A stretch of DNA of 64,000 nucleotides from Rathayibacter sp. Leaf185 (GCF_001423885.1 NZ_LMPP01000001.1:1279543-1343542), one strand, 5' to 3'. Counted from the stretch's first letter, positions 17,258 to 25,654 are shown. The notes: generated by a model from the sequence alone, not told the origin. Made by a program: numbers and translations.

Positions 17258-18438
17258 GTGCCGGAGGCGTCACCCCGCGAGACGACGACCGTCCTGTTCT
17301 GCGCCGCGGCCCGCTCGATCAGCCGTCCCTCGGCGTCACGATCGGAGACGCGGCACGGCCACGACGATCCGTAGCCCACGATGCGCACGGCCGACACGTC
17401 GATGCCGAGGGCCGTCGCGAGGGGCTCCGCGGCTGCGCGGCCGCGCTCCTCGGAGAGGGGCACGTTGACCGACTCGTCGCCGACGGAGCTCGTCGACGCC
17501 TCGATCAGCACCTCGCCCTCGCAGCCGGCGAGCGCCTCCGCGATCTCGGCGATGGTCGCCAGAGCCGCTGCCTCGTCGACGAACTCGGCCGTGTCGCTCC
17601 GGTAGCCGATGGCGGCGTCGGGCAGGACACCCCGGCAGCCGCCGGCCTCCACCGTCGGGCGCGCGACGTCGATCGGTGTGACGGCGGGCAGATCGGCGGT
17701 CGGCTGCGCTTGAGCGACCAGCGAGGAGCTGCTCCAGTCGACCTCGGCACCGGATGCCTCGAAGAACGCCTGCCACTGCGACTGGAGCGCGGCGCGGGCC
17801 GAGCTGGTCAACTCGCTCTGCGGGCTCACCACCACTCCGAGCCGCGGAGCCGACACGGCGACTCCCCGGAGATCGGGCACGCCGCCGCTCTCCTCGAGGG
17901 CCGCGATCCTGTCGGCCGGGTCGCGGTAGAGAGCGCCGTCCAGCATCGCGAGGCCGCCCGCCGTCTGCAGCATGCTGTCGAGGATCACCATCGTCCGCGA
18001 TCGAGCGTCGGGGGAGAAGGGAGCGGATCCGAGCGCGATCGCCTCCGTGAGGTCGGCTTCCGCCGACTCCGGGCGGGCCGCGACCACCGCTGCCGCTGCG
18101 GTGTTCTTGATCTGGTCGAGCCGATCGGAGCGGGACCGGCCGTTCCCGGGCAGATCGTCGAGGGTGAGGTCGAAGAGCACGCGGGGCGACCCCTCGACGC
18201 CGACGACGACCAGCCGGTCGCCGACCGCGTCGATCCGGTCGAGCGCCTCGAGGACCGTGGCGGTCGAGACGGCCGGCGAGTTCGCACGGGTGCCCGCGAC
18301 GATCACGACCTCGTCACCGCCCGTGTCCTCGACCGGGCCGCAGCCCGCGAGCACGGACGCTCCCAGGGCTGCGGCGACGAGCAGTGCCAGGCGGGTGCGG
18401 GCGGCGCGGCCGGCGCGGAGGGGGGTGGTGACGATCAT
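17248..18438 (-). CDS. Lipoprotein with OmpA-like C-terminal domain
   Basis: 396 aa. Signal peptide with lipobox VLAGC (lipidated Cys33) places it on the outer face of the membrane. The middle about 200 residues look like an alpha/beta domain (for example RTMVILDSMLQTAGGLAML, reminiscent of vWA folds, not proven). Residues about 290-390 resemble an OmpA/MotB-type peptidoglycan-binding domain: a VLIEAST strand, the SEERGRAAAEPLATALGI helix, the IVGYGSSWP strand, then AQNRTVVV. The ATG at 18438 is 60 nt downstream of a 20-bp element shared with other units of this island. It would tether the system to the cell wall (inference). Confidence 0.8.
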   Translation of the reverse strand: MIVTTPLRAGRAARTRLALLVAAALGASVLAGCGPVEDTGGDEVVIVAGTRANSPAVSTATVLEALDRIDAVGDRLVVVGVEGSPRVLFDLTLDDLPGNGRSRSDRLDQIKNTAAAAVVAARPESAEADLTEAIALGSAPFSPDARSRTMVILDSMLQTAGGLAMLDGALYRDPADRIAALEESGGVPDLRGVAVSAPRLGVVVSPQSELTSSARAALQSQWQAFFEASGAEVDWSSSSLVAQAQPTADLPAVTPIDVARPTVEAGGCRGVLPDAAIGYRSDTAEFVDEAAALATIAEIAEALAGCEGEVLIEASTSSVGDESVNVPLSEERGRAAAEPLATALGIDVSAVRIVGYGSSWPCRVSDRDAEGRLIERAAAQNRTVVVSRGDASGTCP

Positions 18439-18498
18439 GTCCGTGTCCTTCTCTCTTCGGGTGGGGCTGCGGGGCGGTCGGGTGGCCGCCCCCTCAGT

Positions 18499-18518
18499 GC
18501 GAGTACCGGTCCCGATCA
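18499..18518 (-). promoter_or_regulatory. Island upstream element, copy A
   Basis: On the minus strand it reads TGATCGGGACCGGTACTCGC. It ends 60 nt before the lipoprotein ATG. It matches copy B in 18 of 20 positions and copy D in 17 of 20. GGACCGGTAC is nearly palindromic, so it may be a dimeric operator; GGGACC could alternatively be an ECF-type -35 box, but no common -10 was found. Confidence 0.6.
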
Positions 18519-18525
18519 GGGGGCG

Positions 18526-18708
18526 TCACATCCAGCGCTTCGCGTGCTGCGCGCAGACGAGGCCGGTGCCGCAGTCGCAGCGGCGGCCGCGCCAGCCGCC
18601 GAGGCAGGCCGGGCACAGCTGCAGGGGCGACGAGCACCAGGCGCAGGCGCCGTGATCGCGCTCGTCGACGCGGGAGCGCACGAACATCCAGCGCAGCAGG
18701 CGGTTCAT
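18526..18708 (-). CDS. 60-residue cysteine-rich putative zinc-binding protein
   Basis: A basic, Trp-rich N-terminus (NRLLRWMFVRSR) is followed by Cys22-x2-Cys25, Cys32-x2-Cys35, Cys44-x-Cys46 and Cys52-x2-His55. These eight potential ligands could hold two zinc ions in a RING- or double-zinc-ribbon-like knot. The start overlaps the membrane-protein stop as ATGA, so the two are translationally coupled. No known family is recognised. By context it may dock to the membrane protein or to the CHAT protein (inference). Confidence 0.75.
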   Translation of the reverse strand: MNRLLRWMFVRSRVDERDHGACAWCSSPLQLCPACLGGWRGRRCDCGTGLVCAQHAKRWM

Positions 18709-20267
18709 CGGGTGACCACCGCGTCGTCGTCGCCCTGGTCGCGCGCCGTCCCGGTGGCCGCGACGCCGGGGACGACGAGGTACAGCGGCTCGGCGGCGGT
18801 CCCGGAGGCGGGCTTCCGCCGCCAGGACGTCGCCCAGTCCGGCAGCTCGAGCGGGCCGAGGTCGTCCGTCTCCCGCCCGGGGATCCACACGGCCGTGGGT
18901 GCCGGGCGGGTCTCCTCGACCCGCACCTCGACCGCCCCGGTCATCTCCGGAGTCCCGTGCGCGAGTGCGAGCTCCTGCGAGTACTCCGCCTTGATCACGT
19001 CGGCCTGCGCGGCGAGCTTCGTCGGCTCGATCGCCCAGATGCCGTCGGTGATCTCGGCGTCCGAGATCTGGTAGTCGATCTGCCGCTCGACGTCCCCTGC
19101 TCGCTCCTTCACGTCGGCGAGGTCGGCCTCGAGCTGCTCCACCGTCACCCGGGCGTGCAGCTCCCGCTCTCGCGCCGGGTTGTGGCGGAGGCTCATCACC
19201 AGGACGGTCATGCCCATCCCCAGGAGGAAGAACACCCACATCGCCGTCGTCAGCCCCTGGTACTCGACGATGAACGGCAGGCTGCCCTCGGCGAGGCTGC
19301 CGCTGCCGGTGACCGCCTGCAGCTCCTGCTGCGCCCGTTCGTACTCGCTCAGTGCGTGCGCCGCCTCGGCGGCCCCGCGGAGGGTGCCGAGCAGGACGCC
19401 GGCGCTGAGCCAGGTCGCTCCTCCGAGCACCACCGTGAGGACGGAGCGGGCCGCGAGCGCCCGCCCGCGGCGCAGCGGTGCAGCAGCGGGGGGCGTGCCG
19501 TCGGCCGTGGCGGCCGTCGCTGCGCGGGTCGCACGCCGCAGCGCAGCGAGGTCGGCGACCGCGCGGCCCACCTGATGGGGAAGGACGGTCAACGCGACGA
19601 CGACGGCTCCGGCGAACAGCACAGGGATCCACGGATTCTCGGGGCGCAGGATCTGGTCGAGCGAATCGCTCGCCGCGGCGAACTCGATCGCGGCCACCCC
19701 CAGCACCACGGCGGCGTCGATGATCGCCAGCCGCAGCAGCACCCGGCGGTAGTTGCGGGCCGTCGCGTCGATCGGAGATCCCGTCCGGATCGCGCCGTCG
19801 TCGTCCTCGCGGATTCCCTCGAGCACCTCGTCCCACTTGTCGGCGTCGTCCCGAGCGGTGCCGAGCCGCTCCGAGAGGACGCTCTCGCGCTCGCGCAGGC
19901 GGTCGAGCCCGCCCGTCGCGTCACCGACGGGCGCGGTGAGGCGCCCGCCGATCGCGTCGAGGATGTGCACGAGGCCCTGTCTCCGCTCGTCGGTGCGGCG
20001 CTTCACCGACTCGACGGAGCGCAGCCGCGTCTCGGCCTCGACAGTGGAGTCGTTCAGCAGCGGGCCCTGGCCGGCGAGGACCTGCTCGGGCGCCTGCGAC
20101 GATCCGTGCACCTCGTTGACCGCGCTCTGCTGGGCGCGGCGGACGAGAGTGCCGGTGTCGACCGTCGGCTCGAAGTCGGGCACGCGCGCCGTGTGGATCG
20201 GACGCGTCTCGGGCACGAACCGCTCGGGTTCGTCTCCGGGGGCGGGGCGGCGGGGGAAGAGCTTCAT
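18705..20267 (-). CDS. Four-TM coiled-coil membrane protein of the CHAT island
   Basis: 520 aa. The cytoplasmic N-terminal part contains a charged coiled-coil (about 75-160). Four TM helices are apparent at about 177-198, 212-230, 276-295 and 340-360. A second coiled-coil follows (about 365-405), then a Pro-rich C-terminal tail. No catalytic motif or family is recognised. The start at 20267 lies 62 nt downstream of copy B of the island element, with GAGAGGA near the ATG. In other CHAT systems the protease is often encoded beside a membrane-active substrate, so this protein is the first candidate target (inference). Confidence 0.78.
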   Translation of the reverse strand: MKLFPRRPAPGDEPERFVPETRPIHTARVPDFEPTVDTGTLVRRAQQSAVNEVHGSSQAPEQVLAGQGPLLNDSTVEAETRLRSVESVKRRTDERRQGLVHILDAIGGRLTAPVGDATGGLDRLRERESVLSERLGTARDDADKWDEVLEGIREDDDGAIRTGSPIDATARNYRRVLLRLAIIDAAVVLGVAAIEFAAASDSLDQILRPENPWIPVLFAGAVVVALTVLPHQVGRAVADLAALRRATRAATAATADGTPPAAAPLRRGRALAARSVLTVVLGGATWLSAGVLLGTLRGAAEAAHALSEYERAQQELQAVTGSGSLAEGSLPFIVEYQGLTTAMWVFFLLGMGMTVLVMSLRHNPARERELHARVTVEQLEADLADVKERAGDVERQIDYQISDAEITDGIWAIEPTKLAAQADVIKAEYSQELALAHGTPEMTGAVEVRVEETRPAPTAVWIPGRETDDLGPLELPDWATSWRRKPASGTAAEPLYLVVPGVAATGTARDQGDDDAVVTR

Positions 20268-20329
20268 GATCCTGTCGTTCCTCTCGTGTGGTGGGCGGGG
20301 CCGGCTCCTGGGTACGCCGACCCCGTGTG

Positions 20330-20349
20330 GCGCGTACTGGTCCCGATCA
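20330..20349 (-). promoter_or_regulatory. Island upstream element, copy B
   Basis: On the minus strand it reads TGATCGGGACCAGTACGCGC, 18 of 20 identical to copy A. It overlaps the stop codon of the preceding gene and ends 62 nt before the membrane-protein ATG. Confidence 0.6.
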
Positions 20350-21066
20350 CCCGGCGTCGCGGTCGGACAGCGCCGTGCCGGGGCTGCCGGTCCCGCGCTC
20401 GGCCACCTGGCCGACGTCCTGCGCTCCGGAGCGGGTGGTGGGGAGCTCCGGCGCCGGCCGGTAGCGCGGGATGCTCGGGGCGGCCGACGGGCGCCGGCCG
20501 AGCAGACCCGAGCGCGACTTGGTGTACAGGGCGGCGTACGCCTCGTACGCGTCGGCGCAGAGGCGCCGGGCCGTCGCGACCTCGGCGAGCAATCCGGTCC
20601 GGAGCGCCGACAGGCGATCACGCTCGGCCGACGCCGCGTGCGAGCGGCCGAGTGCCGATGCCCGCTCCGCGTTCGCCCGGCGGGAGGCTCTGACCTGCGC
20701 CGCCCACTCCTGACGCCGGCGGCCCTCGAGCTGAGCCAGCTCGTGCTCGGACGGCTCGTCCTGCGACGCGCCGGGGTGGGCGTGCGCCTCCGAGGCCAGA
20801 GCGGCGAGCCGCATGTCGAGGGCGGTGAGGGCGGCCTCCGACTTCAGCGACAGGTCGTCGTCGAAGCGGCGCACGGCGGCGTGCAGCATGAGCAGGTAGT
20901 GGGTGGGCTCGGTGTCGTCGACCTGCCGCTGACGGATGCGGTCGATCCGACCCGTCCAGCGCACACGGCTGCGTCGCCACAGCGTCAGCTCTGTCGACGG
21001 CATCGAGGCGGTGAAGCGGTACTCGTCGGCGCCGACGGTGATCGGGACGGTGCGGATGCTGAACAC
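20347..21066 (-). CDS. Helical uncharacterised protein, first minus-strand gene of the CHAT island
   Basis: 239 aa from a GTG with GGAGG 6 nt upstream. The N-terminal 40 residues look like beta strands (FSIRTVPITVGADEYRF). About 50-190 is Arg/Glu/Ala rich and strongly helical or coiled-coil. The C-terminal 50 residues are Pro/Ser rich and probably disordered. There is no signal peptide. It is divergent from the CHAT gene across 151 bp, so the two promoters are back to back and may share one regulator. Confidence 0.75.
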   Translation of the reverse strand: MFSIRTVPITVGADEYRFTASMPSTELTLWRRSRVRWTGRIDRIRQRQVDDTEPTHYLLMLHAAVRRFDDDLSLKSEAALTALDMRLAALASEAHAHPGASQDEPSEHELAQLEGRRRQEWAAQVRASRRANAERASALGRSHAASAERDRLSALRTGLLAEVATARRLCADAYEAYAALYTKSRSGLLGRRPSAAPSIPRYRPAPELPTTRSGAQDVGQVAERGTGSPGTALSDRDAG

Positions 21067-21105
21067 GGGGATCCTCCAGAGGGTGGGGTGACGGGTTGTC
21101 CTGCC

Positions 21106-21125
21106 CCGCCTACCGATCCCGACCC
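21106..21125 (-). promoter_or_regulatory. Island upstream element, copy C (degenerate)
   Basis: The minus strand carries GGTCGGGATCGGTAGGCGG. Within the 15-bp core, 12 positions match copy A. It ends 39 nt before the GTG of the helical protein. On the plus strand a partial version, GGATCGGGGTACC, begins at 21132 and faces the CHAT gene. Confidence 0.45.
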
Positions 21126-21217
21126 GGCGGGTGGATCGGGGTACCACCGCTCTTGCGGCGACCGGATGCGACAGCCACGATCAGAGGACCCGATGTCCAA
21201 GAAGAAGAGGGGCACCT

Positions 21218-24202
21218 TTGCCAGAGCACATCGAACCGGACGCCTGGGTCGCCTACCTCGAGGACACCGTGTCGCTGTCGGTCGACGACGCCCGCCGGGC
21301 CCCGCGCCTCGCCACCGTGTGCATCGCGGCGTCGGTCATCGTGCGGGCGGCGTCGACGGACGACGTCGGCCTGCCGCCGGCGCGACCCGCCTCGACCGTC
21401 GTCCGGGCGGCGGCCGCCGAACTGCTGCGAACGGCCCGCGGACCGCTCGACACGGTTCTCGGTCTCGTGGGCCGGCACTGGAAGATCGAGCGGGAGGACC
21501 CGGACGACGCAGAGCGCTGCGCCGACTTCGAGCGTGCCGCCGAGATCGCCCGGGAGACGGGCGATCGTCTCACTGCGACGTGGGTGCTTCTCGTCGCGAC
21601 GACCGAGTACGTCCGGACACAGCGCACCGCGACGGCCGACCGGTACGCGATCCGCGCGGTCGCGATGTTCGAGGACTCCGTCCCGGGCCTCGGCCCGACA
21701 GCTGCGTCGGATCATGTCTGGCCGGGCCTGACGACACCCGACTCGATCCGGACCGTGATCGAGCTGTTCACTCGCGATGGGGAGGTGCGGGCGAACCGGC
21801 GCACGACGGGTCGGGTGGGGGACTGGGATTCCGCGATCGATTCCATGAAGGCGGTCGCGGTGCGCCTCGTGAAGGAGCGTCCGACGCTGCTCGCCCTGGC
21901 GCTCGGTCAGCGCGCTCTCTTCGAGCGGACCACTGGGGACCAGGCCGACCTCTCAGAGCTGCGCGAGCTCGGCGAGCGGAACCCGCTCCTCCTGGGGAAG
22001 TACTTCCAGCACGAGGCCGCCAACGCCGACGCTCGCGGCGACTACGACGCAGCGCTGGGGTGGCACCGCCGCCGGATCGACTCCCGCCTCGCACCTCTCC
22101 GCCCGGATCTGGTGGGTGCTTCTGCACCGGTGCTGACCGCAGCGTTCCGCGATCTCAGCGAGTCGGATCGTCGACGCTTGAACGCGGTCGCGAACCCTGC
22201 GTTCGAGATGTCGTCGAGCCTCATCCAGTCGGGCCGTACGGTCCTCGTCGGTGCGGACGCGAAGGCGGCCGTCGAATGGCTCGACCTGGCCGACGTCCTC
22301 TGGGACGGGTGGGGGAAGAACGGGCTGATGGCCGTGCGCTTCAACCGGCACCGCCTGTCGCCCGGTCTCTCGAGCGCCGCGGTCGCCGATCTGCTCGACA
22401 TCTCGCGAACCGCCGGTCGTCCCGGTCTGCGGGTGAGCGCTGTCGAATACGCCGCCCTGCACGGGGAGTCGCGGCTCGTGCAGGTAGTCGCGCGACTCAC
22501 GGAGATGCTCGACGAGCAGTTCACCTCGCTCGAGCGCGCCCGATTGCTCACCGCGCGGTCCTGGCTCACCCGACCGGACGAGCGGATCGCGAGTCCGCAG
22601 TCGACCCTCGACGCCGCGGAGGCGCTCGGCCTGATGCCGGCCCGTCCTGCGTCCAGGCTGCGCACCATCGCGAGGGCCGCCTGGGTGCTGGCGCTCTGCG
22701 CGCGCGACGACGACGATCCCGAGGCCGAGCGCGTCGCGCTCGAGGAGGCCGTGATCGCGGCCGGCCGGCTGGTGCTCAACGCCACGACGTTCTCGCAGCG
22801 CAGCATCCTCGCCGGGGACTGGTCGGTGGTCATCCGCCGCGCGCTCGACTTCGCGCGCGAGAACGACGACGCCGCCCTCGCCGATCTCGCCGCCGAGGTC
22901 GCCCGCCGCGACAGCGTCGGAGTGCTGCTGGCCAATGCCTCCTCCGAGGCCGGCGCTCCTGCGGAGGTGGTCGATGCGGCGCTCGCCGTGCAGACGGCCG
23001 GCCGGGCGGGAGACGTCGACGACCAGCAGGACGCATCGGCCGAGGCCGAGCCCGTCGACCCCGAGGCCGACGAGCTCCTGCGCAGCGGGATCGACGCGCG
23101 GGTCGTGGTCAAGGCCAGGGCCGCCTACGCGTCGGCCGAGCGGCTGCTCGGACCCATCGGCAGCCTCATGGACCCCCGCACCCTCTACGAGGCGGGCGCC
23201 ACCGATCTCCTCGGCGAGCTGCCGAAGACGCAGCCCACCTTCATCCTGCAGCTGCTGCCCTCCACCCTCGCGATGGTCGGGCACGACCAGACCGCGCGCC
23301 TCTACCGGCGGCTCACGTGGATCGAGGACGGCGAGCCCGCCGAGTACCTCGATCACGTGCGGCTCTGGCCGGGGCTCCTCACCGACCCCGCGCTCACGGG
23401 CGAGGACGACTGGCTCGACGGGACGCCGCTGCTCCCCGACCCTCTGGTCGAGGCGCTCGAGACGGCCACCGCCGCCGCGCCGATCCGGCTGCTGGTCGTC
23501 GCGAGCGGCCTGTTCCACATCTGCTTCGATGCGCTCGAGATCGGCGGTGGTCTGCGGCTCATCGACCGGGCGCTGACCACCGTGCACACCTCGCTCGCCG
23601 GGGTCCGCTACATGCTCGCCAACCCGCGCTCCGCCGGGGAGGGCAGTGTCGCCATCCTCGACGATCGCGCCTTCAAGGACACCGCGCACGAGAAGGAGTC
23701 GCTCGAGCGCTGGTTCCCGGTCACCAGAGGGGTCGGATCCCGCTCCGAGCTCGACAACCCCTATCTCGACATCGAGAAATCCTCGGTCTTCGTCATGGGA
23801 GTGCACGGTGGTGACGACGCGAACGGCTGGCACCAGGTGAAGACCCTGCCCAGCGGAGAGTCGATGACAGCCGCCGAGGCGCTGAACTACCGGTACCCGG
23901 CGCTGTGCGTGCTCGCGTCGTGCAACTCGCAGATGCGGCTCGGCGGCGGCGTCGACCTCTCCGGGTTCCCGACCGCGCTGTTCGCGCGCGGCGCCCGGAC
24001 GGTGATCGGCAGCGTGGGCGGCATCTACTCCCTGCCCACCGCTCTCATCATGAGCCGCTTCTACGCGCACCTGCACGAGAGCGGCAACCCCGTCGTCGCC
24101 CTGCGCACGGCGCGGCTCCGATGGCTCGGCGAGAATCCGACGCGGCGTGACGAGGTGGCCGCGTGGGGCCGTCTCGTGATCTACGGAGGCGCGCAGTACT
24201 GA
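21218..24202 (+). CDS. CHAT-domain (caspase-like) protein with helical repeat N-terminus
   Basis: 994 aa. Residues about 1-690 are alpha-helical and repeat-like (TPR-type character, for example about 100-135 and 455-500). Residues about 700-994 form a CHAT domain of the separase/caspase clan: VVASGLFHICFDAL marks its early core, His863 lies in MGVHGGDD and Cys902 in LASCNSQ, giving an intact His-Cys dyad. The end (FYAHLHESGNPVVALRTARL) is typical. The TTG at 21218 is chosen because GAAGAAGAGG precedes it; a GTG at 21131 would extend into the divergent promoter. It would be a cytosolic protease activated by a partner. Possible substrates are the divergent operon's proteins (inference). CHAT proteins with TPRs act in gasdermin and type III-E CRISPR systems, which are absent here. 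Confidence 0.88.
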   Translation: MPEHIEPDAWVAYLEDTVSLSVDDARRAPRLATVCIAASVIVRAASTDDVGLPPARPASTVVRAAAAELLRTARGPLDTVLGLVGRHWKIEREDPDDAERCADFERAAEIARETGDRLTATWVLLVATTEYVRTQRTATADRYAIRAVAMFEDSVPGLGPTAASDHVWPGLTTPDSIRTVIELFTRDGEVRANRRTTGRVGDWDSAIDSMKAVAVRLVKERPTLLALALGQRALFERTTGDQADLSELRELGERNPLLLGKYFQHEAANADARGDYDAALGWHRRRIDSRLAPLRPDLVGASAPVLTAAFRDLSESDRRRLNAVANPAFEMSSSLIQSGRTVLVGADAKAAVEWLDLADVLWDGWGKNGLMAVRFNRHRLSPGLSSAAVADLLDISRTAGRPGLRVSAVEYAALHGESRLVQVVARLTEMLDEQFTSLERARLLTARSWLTRPDERIASPQSTLDAAEALGLMPARPASRLRTIARAAWVLALCARDDDDPEAERVALEEAVIAAGRLVLNATTFSQRSILAGDWSVVIRRALDFARENDDAALADLAAEVARRDSVGVLLANASSEAGAPAEVVDAALAVQTAGRAGDVDDQQDASAEAEPVDPEADELLRSGIDARVVVKARAAYASAERLLGPIGSLMDPRTLYEAGATDLLGELPKTQPTFILQLLPSTLAMVGHDQTARLYRRLTWIEDGEPAEYLDHVRLWPGLLTDPALTGEDDWLDGTPLLPDPLVEALETATAAAPIRLLVVASGLFHICFDALEIGGGLRLIDRALTTVHTSLAGVRYMLANPRSAGEGSVAILDDRAFKDTAHEKESLERWFPVTRGVGSRSELDNPYLDIEKSSVFVMGVHGGDDANGWHQVKTLPSGESMTAAEALNYRYPALCVLASCNSQMRLGGGVDLSGFPTALFARGARTVIGSVGGIYSLPTALIMSRFYAHLHESGNPVVALRTARLRWLGENPTRRDEVAAWGRLVIYGGAQY

Positions 24203-24296
24203 GTCGCTCGGCGCCGGTGAGGGGAGGGGATCCACCGGGAGCCGAGGCTCGGGTCGCCGCCCTCGGGAGGTCCGGCTGATCGAATCCGCGGTCGGC

Positions 24297-24316
24297 GGAG
24301 CGGGACCGGTACTCGC
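24297..24316 (+). promoter_or_regulatory. Island upstream element, copy D
   Basis: The plus strand reads GGAGCGGGACCGGTACTCGC; its last 16 bp are identical to copy A. It ends 82 nt before the ATG at 24399. Like copies A-C, it points toward the gene it precedes, although on the opposite strand. Confidence 0.6.
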
Positions 24317-24398
24317 GGTGTGGACATCGACGCCGCCCTCGCAGCCCGCGGAGGCGGTCGCCGGTGCTGACCACGCCAGGCGCGACGGAGGAGCTTCG

Positions 24399-24857
24399 AT
24401 GAGAGTCAGTGCAGTCGACCGGATGATCGCAGAGACGGTCGAGCGGTGGCAGGTGTGGCTGGCGTTCCCCGAGGTCGGTCTCGCCGAGGGAGGAACGGGA
24501 CTGTGCCCGCACTGCCCCCGCTACGCGGAGTTCCTGGAGCTCGACGAGTACGTGCACCAGGCGCTGCACCCGCTGATCGTCGATTCCGTGGGAGTCGTGC
24601 GGAGCCTGACGATCGAGGCGGCGAGGAGCGACGCGGGAGTCGGCAGGGACTCGATCGCCTTCGTGGGGTTCGAGTCGGGCGTGGTCGTCGATGCCGAGGT
24701 CGATCAGCAGGCGAGGGGTCTCATCGAGTCCTTCTTCTTCGACGGGCACACCCGGATGCTCGTGAACCTGTGGAGCAGGCGGCTCACGATCGAGACCGCT
24801 CTGGCGCTGGAGGTGGAGCCCAAGGTCCTCGCCCTCCTCCCCGACGGCTGGCGCTGA
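24399..24857 (+). CDS. Uncharacterised 152-residue protein downstream of the CHAT gene
   Basis: A soluble protein from an ATG with GGAGGAG 6 nt upstream. It contains a CPHC motif (residues 36-39) that could bind a metal with one more ligand pair, followed by a helical FLELDEYVHQALHPL stretch. The C-terminal half is strand-rich (VVRSLTIEAARS, DSIAFVGFESGVVVDAEV). No family is recognised. Copy D of the island element lies upstream, tying it to the same regulation. Confidence 0.75.
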   Translation: MRVSAVDRMIAETVERWQVWLAFPEVGLAEGGTGLCPHCPRYAEFLELDEYVHQALHPLIVDSVGVVRSLTIEAARSDAGVGRDSIAFVGFESGVVVDAEVDQQARGLIESFFFDGHTRMLVNLWSRRLTIETALALEVEPKVLALLPDGWR

Positions 24858-24936
24858 GCGGGGACGACGCCCGGCGGTCACGGGACGAGGGGCACGCGTT
24901 CACCGGATGGACGCCGGTGGCGAGCATCATCGGCGC

Positions 24937-25242
24937 ATGATCGCTCTGCGTGCCGATGTGTCTGCGCTCGACGCGCGTGTCTCCTCCGAGCTGCTGCGGC
25001 GCCTCCGCGGGCACAGGAATGCGCAGGTCGGCGCACGCCAGTGGATCGCGGTCGTGCCCGAGGTGGGCTCGGTGCTGGTCACCGATGGCGCAGCGATCGT
25101 GCTCGACGTGCTGGTGGAGCATCGGGCGCTCGTCCCGATCGTCATCGATGCGCTCGAGACGGAGTTGCGGCGCGACGGGTTCCGCGAGCGGATCGCGCTG
25201 CGCTGGTCGACCCCGGACGCGGTGCCGGTCCCGTTCCGCTGA
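24937..25242 (+). CDS. Small uncharacterised protein at the end of the CHAT island
   Basis: 101 aa from the ATG at 24937; an in-frame ATG at 24907 would add 10 residues, and neither has a good ribosome site. The sequence alternates helices and strands (QWIAVVPEVGSVLVTDG, IVLDVLVEHRALVPIVIDALE), like a small alpha/beta fold. No motif is recognised. It is convergent with the next gene with only a 1-nt gap. Confidence 0.6.
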   Translation: MIALRADVSALDARVSSELLRRLRGHRNAQVGARQWIAVVPEVGSVLVTDGAAIVLDVLVEHRALVPIVIDALETELRRDGFRERIALRWSTPDAVPVPFR

Positions 25243-25243
25243 G

Positions 25244-25654
25244 TCAGCGGCGGGTGAGCTCGACCACGGGGATCACGCGGGTGGTCTTGCGCTCGTACTC
25301 CTTGAAGCCGTCGGAGGCGGAGGTGAAGCGGGCCCAGCCCTCGTCGCGCTCGGAGCCCTCGAGGACGCGGGCGGTGACCGGCACGGTGCCGTCGTCGGGG
25401 GTCTCGATCTCGGTGTCGGGGTGCGCGATCAGGTTGTGGAACCAGGCCGGGTGCTTCGGGGCTCCGGCGGCGGAGGCGGCGATCAGCCAGACGTCGTCGG
25501 CGGTGCGGATCGCCATCAGCGGGGCGACGCGCTCCTCGCCCGATCGGGCACCGGTGTGGTGCACCAGGACGAGGCTGCGGCCGAAGCCGGCGGTCGTGAC
25601 GGTTCCGCCGTTCGCGCGGAACTCGTCGATGATGATCTCGTTGAAGTCGGCCAT
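25244..25654 (-). CDS. Deazaflavin (F420)-dependent nitroreductase-family protein
   Basis: 136 aa of the Ddn-like split-barrel family, which uses reduced F420 or binds related cofactors. Characteristic segments are IIIDEFRANGG, LVLVHHTGARSG, MAIRTADDVWLIAASAAG and HPAWFHNLIAHPDTEIE. Length and motif order match the family. The start at 25654 is 22 nt after the ROK gene stop, so it may be read through from the sugar operon, although a functional link is not obvious. The physiological substrate is unknown. Confidence 0.88.
   Translation of the reverse strand: MADFNEIIIDEFRANGGTVTTAGFGRSLVLVHHTGARSGEERVAPLMAIRTADDVWLIAASAAGAPKHPAWFHNLIAHPDTEIETPDDGTVPVTARVLEGSERDEGWARFTSASDGFKEYERKTTRVIPVVELTRR

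Noticed and set aside
21193-21217. ATG at 21193 as start of the CHAT gene
   Set aside because: It is in another reading frame; the helical/CHAT frame is entered from the TTG at 21218.
12608-25242. Integration of the island at tRNA-Leu
   Set aside because: No integrase and no second copy of the tRNA 3' end was found near 25.2 kb, and base composition does not differ visibly.
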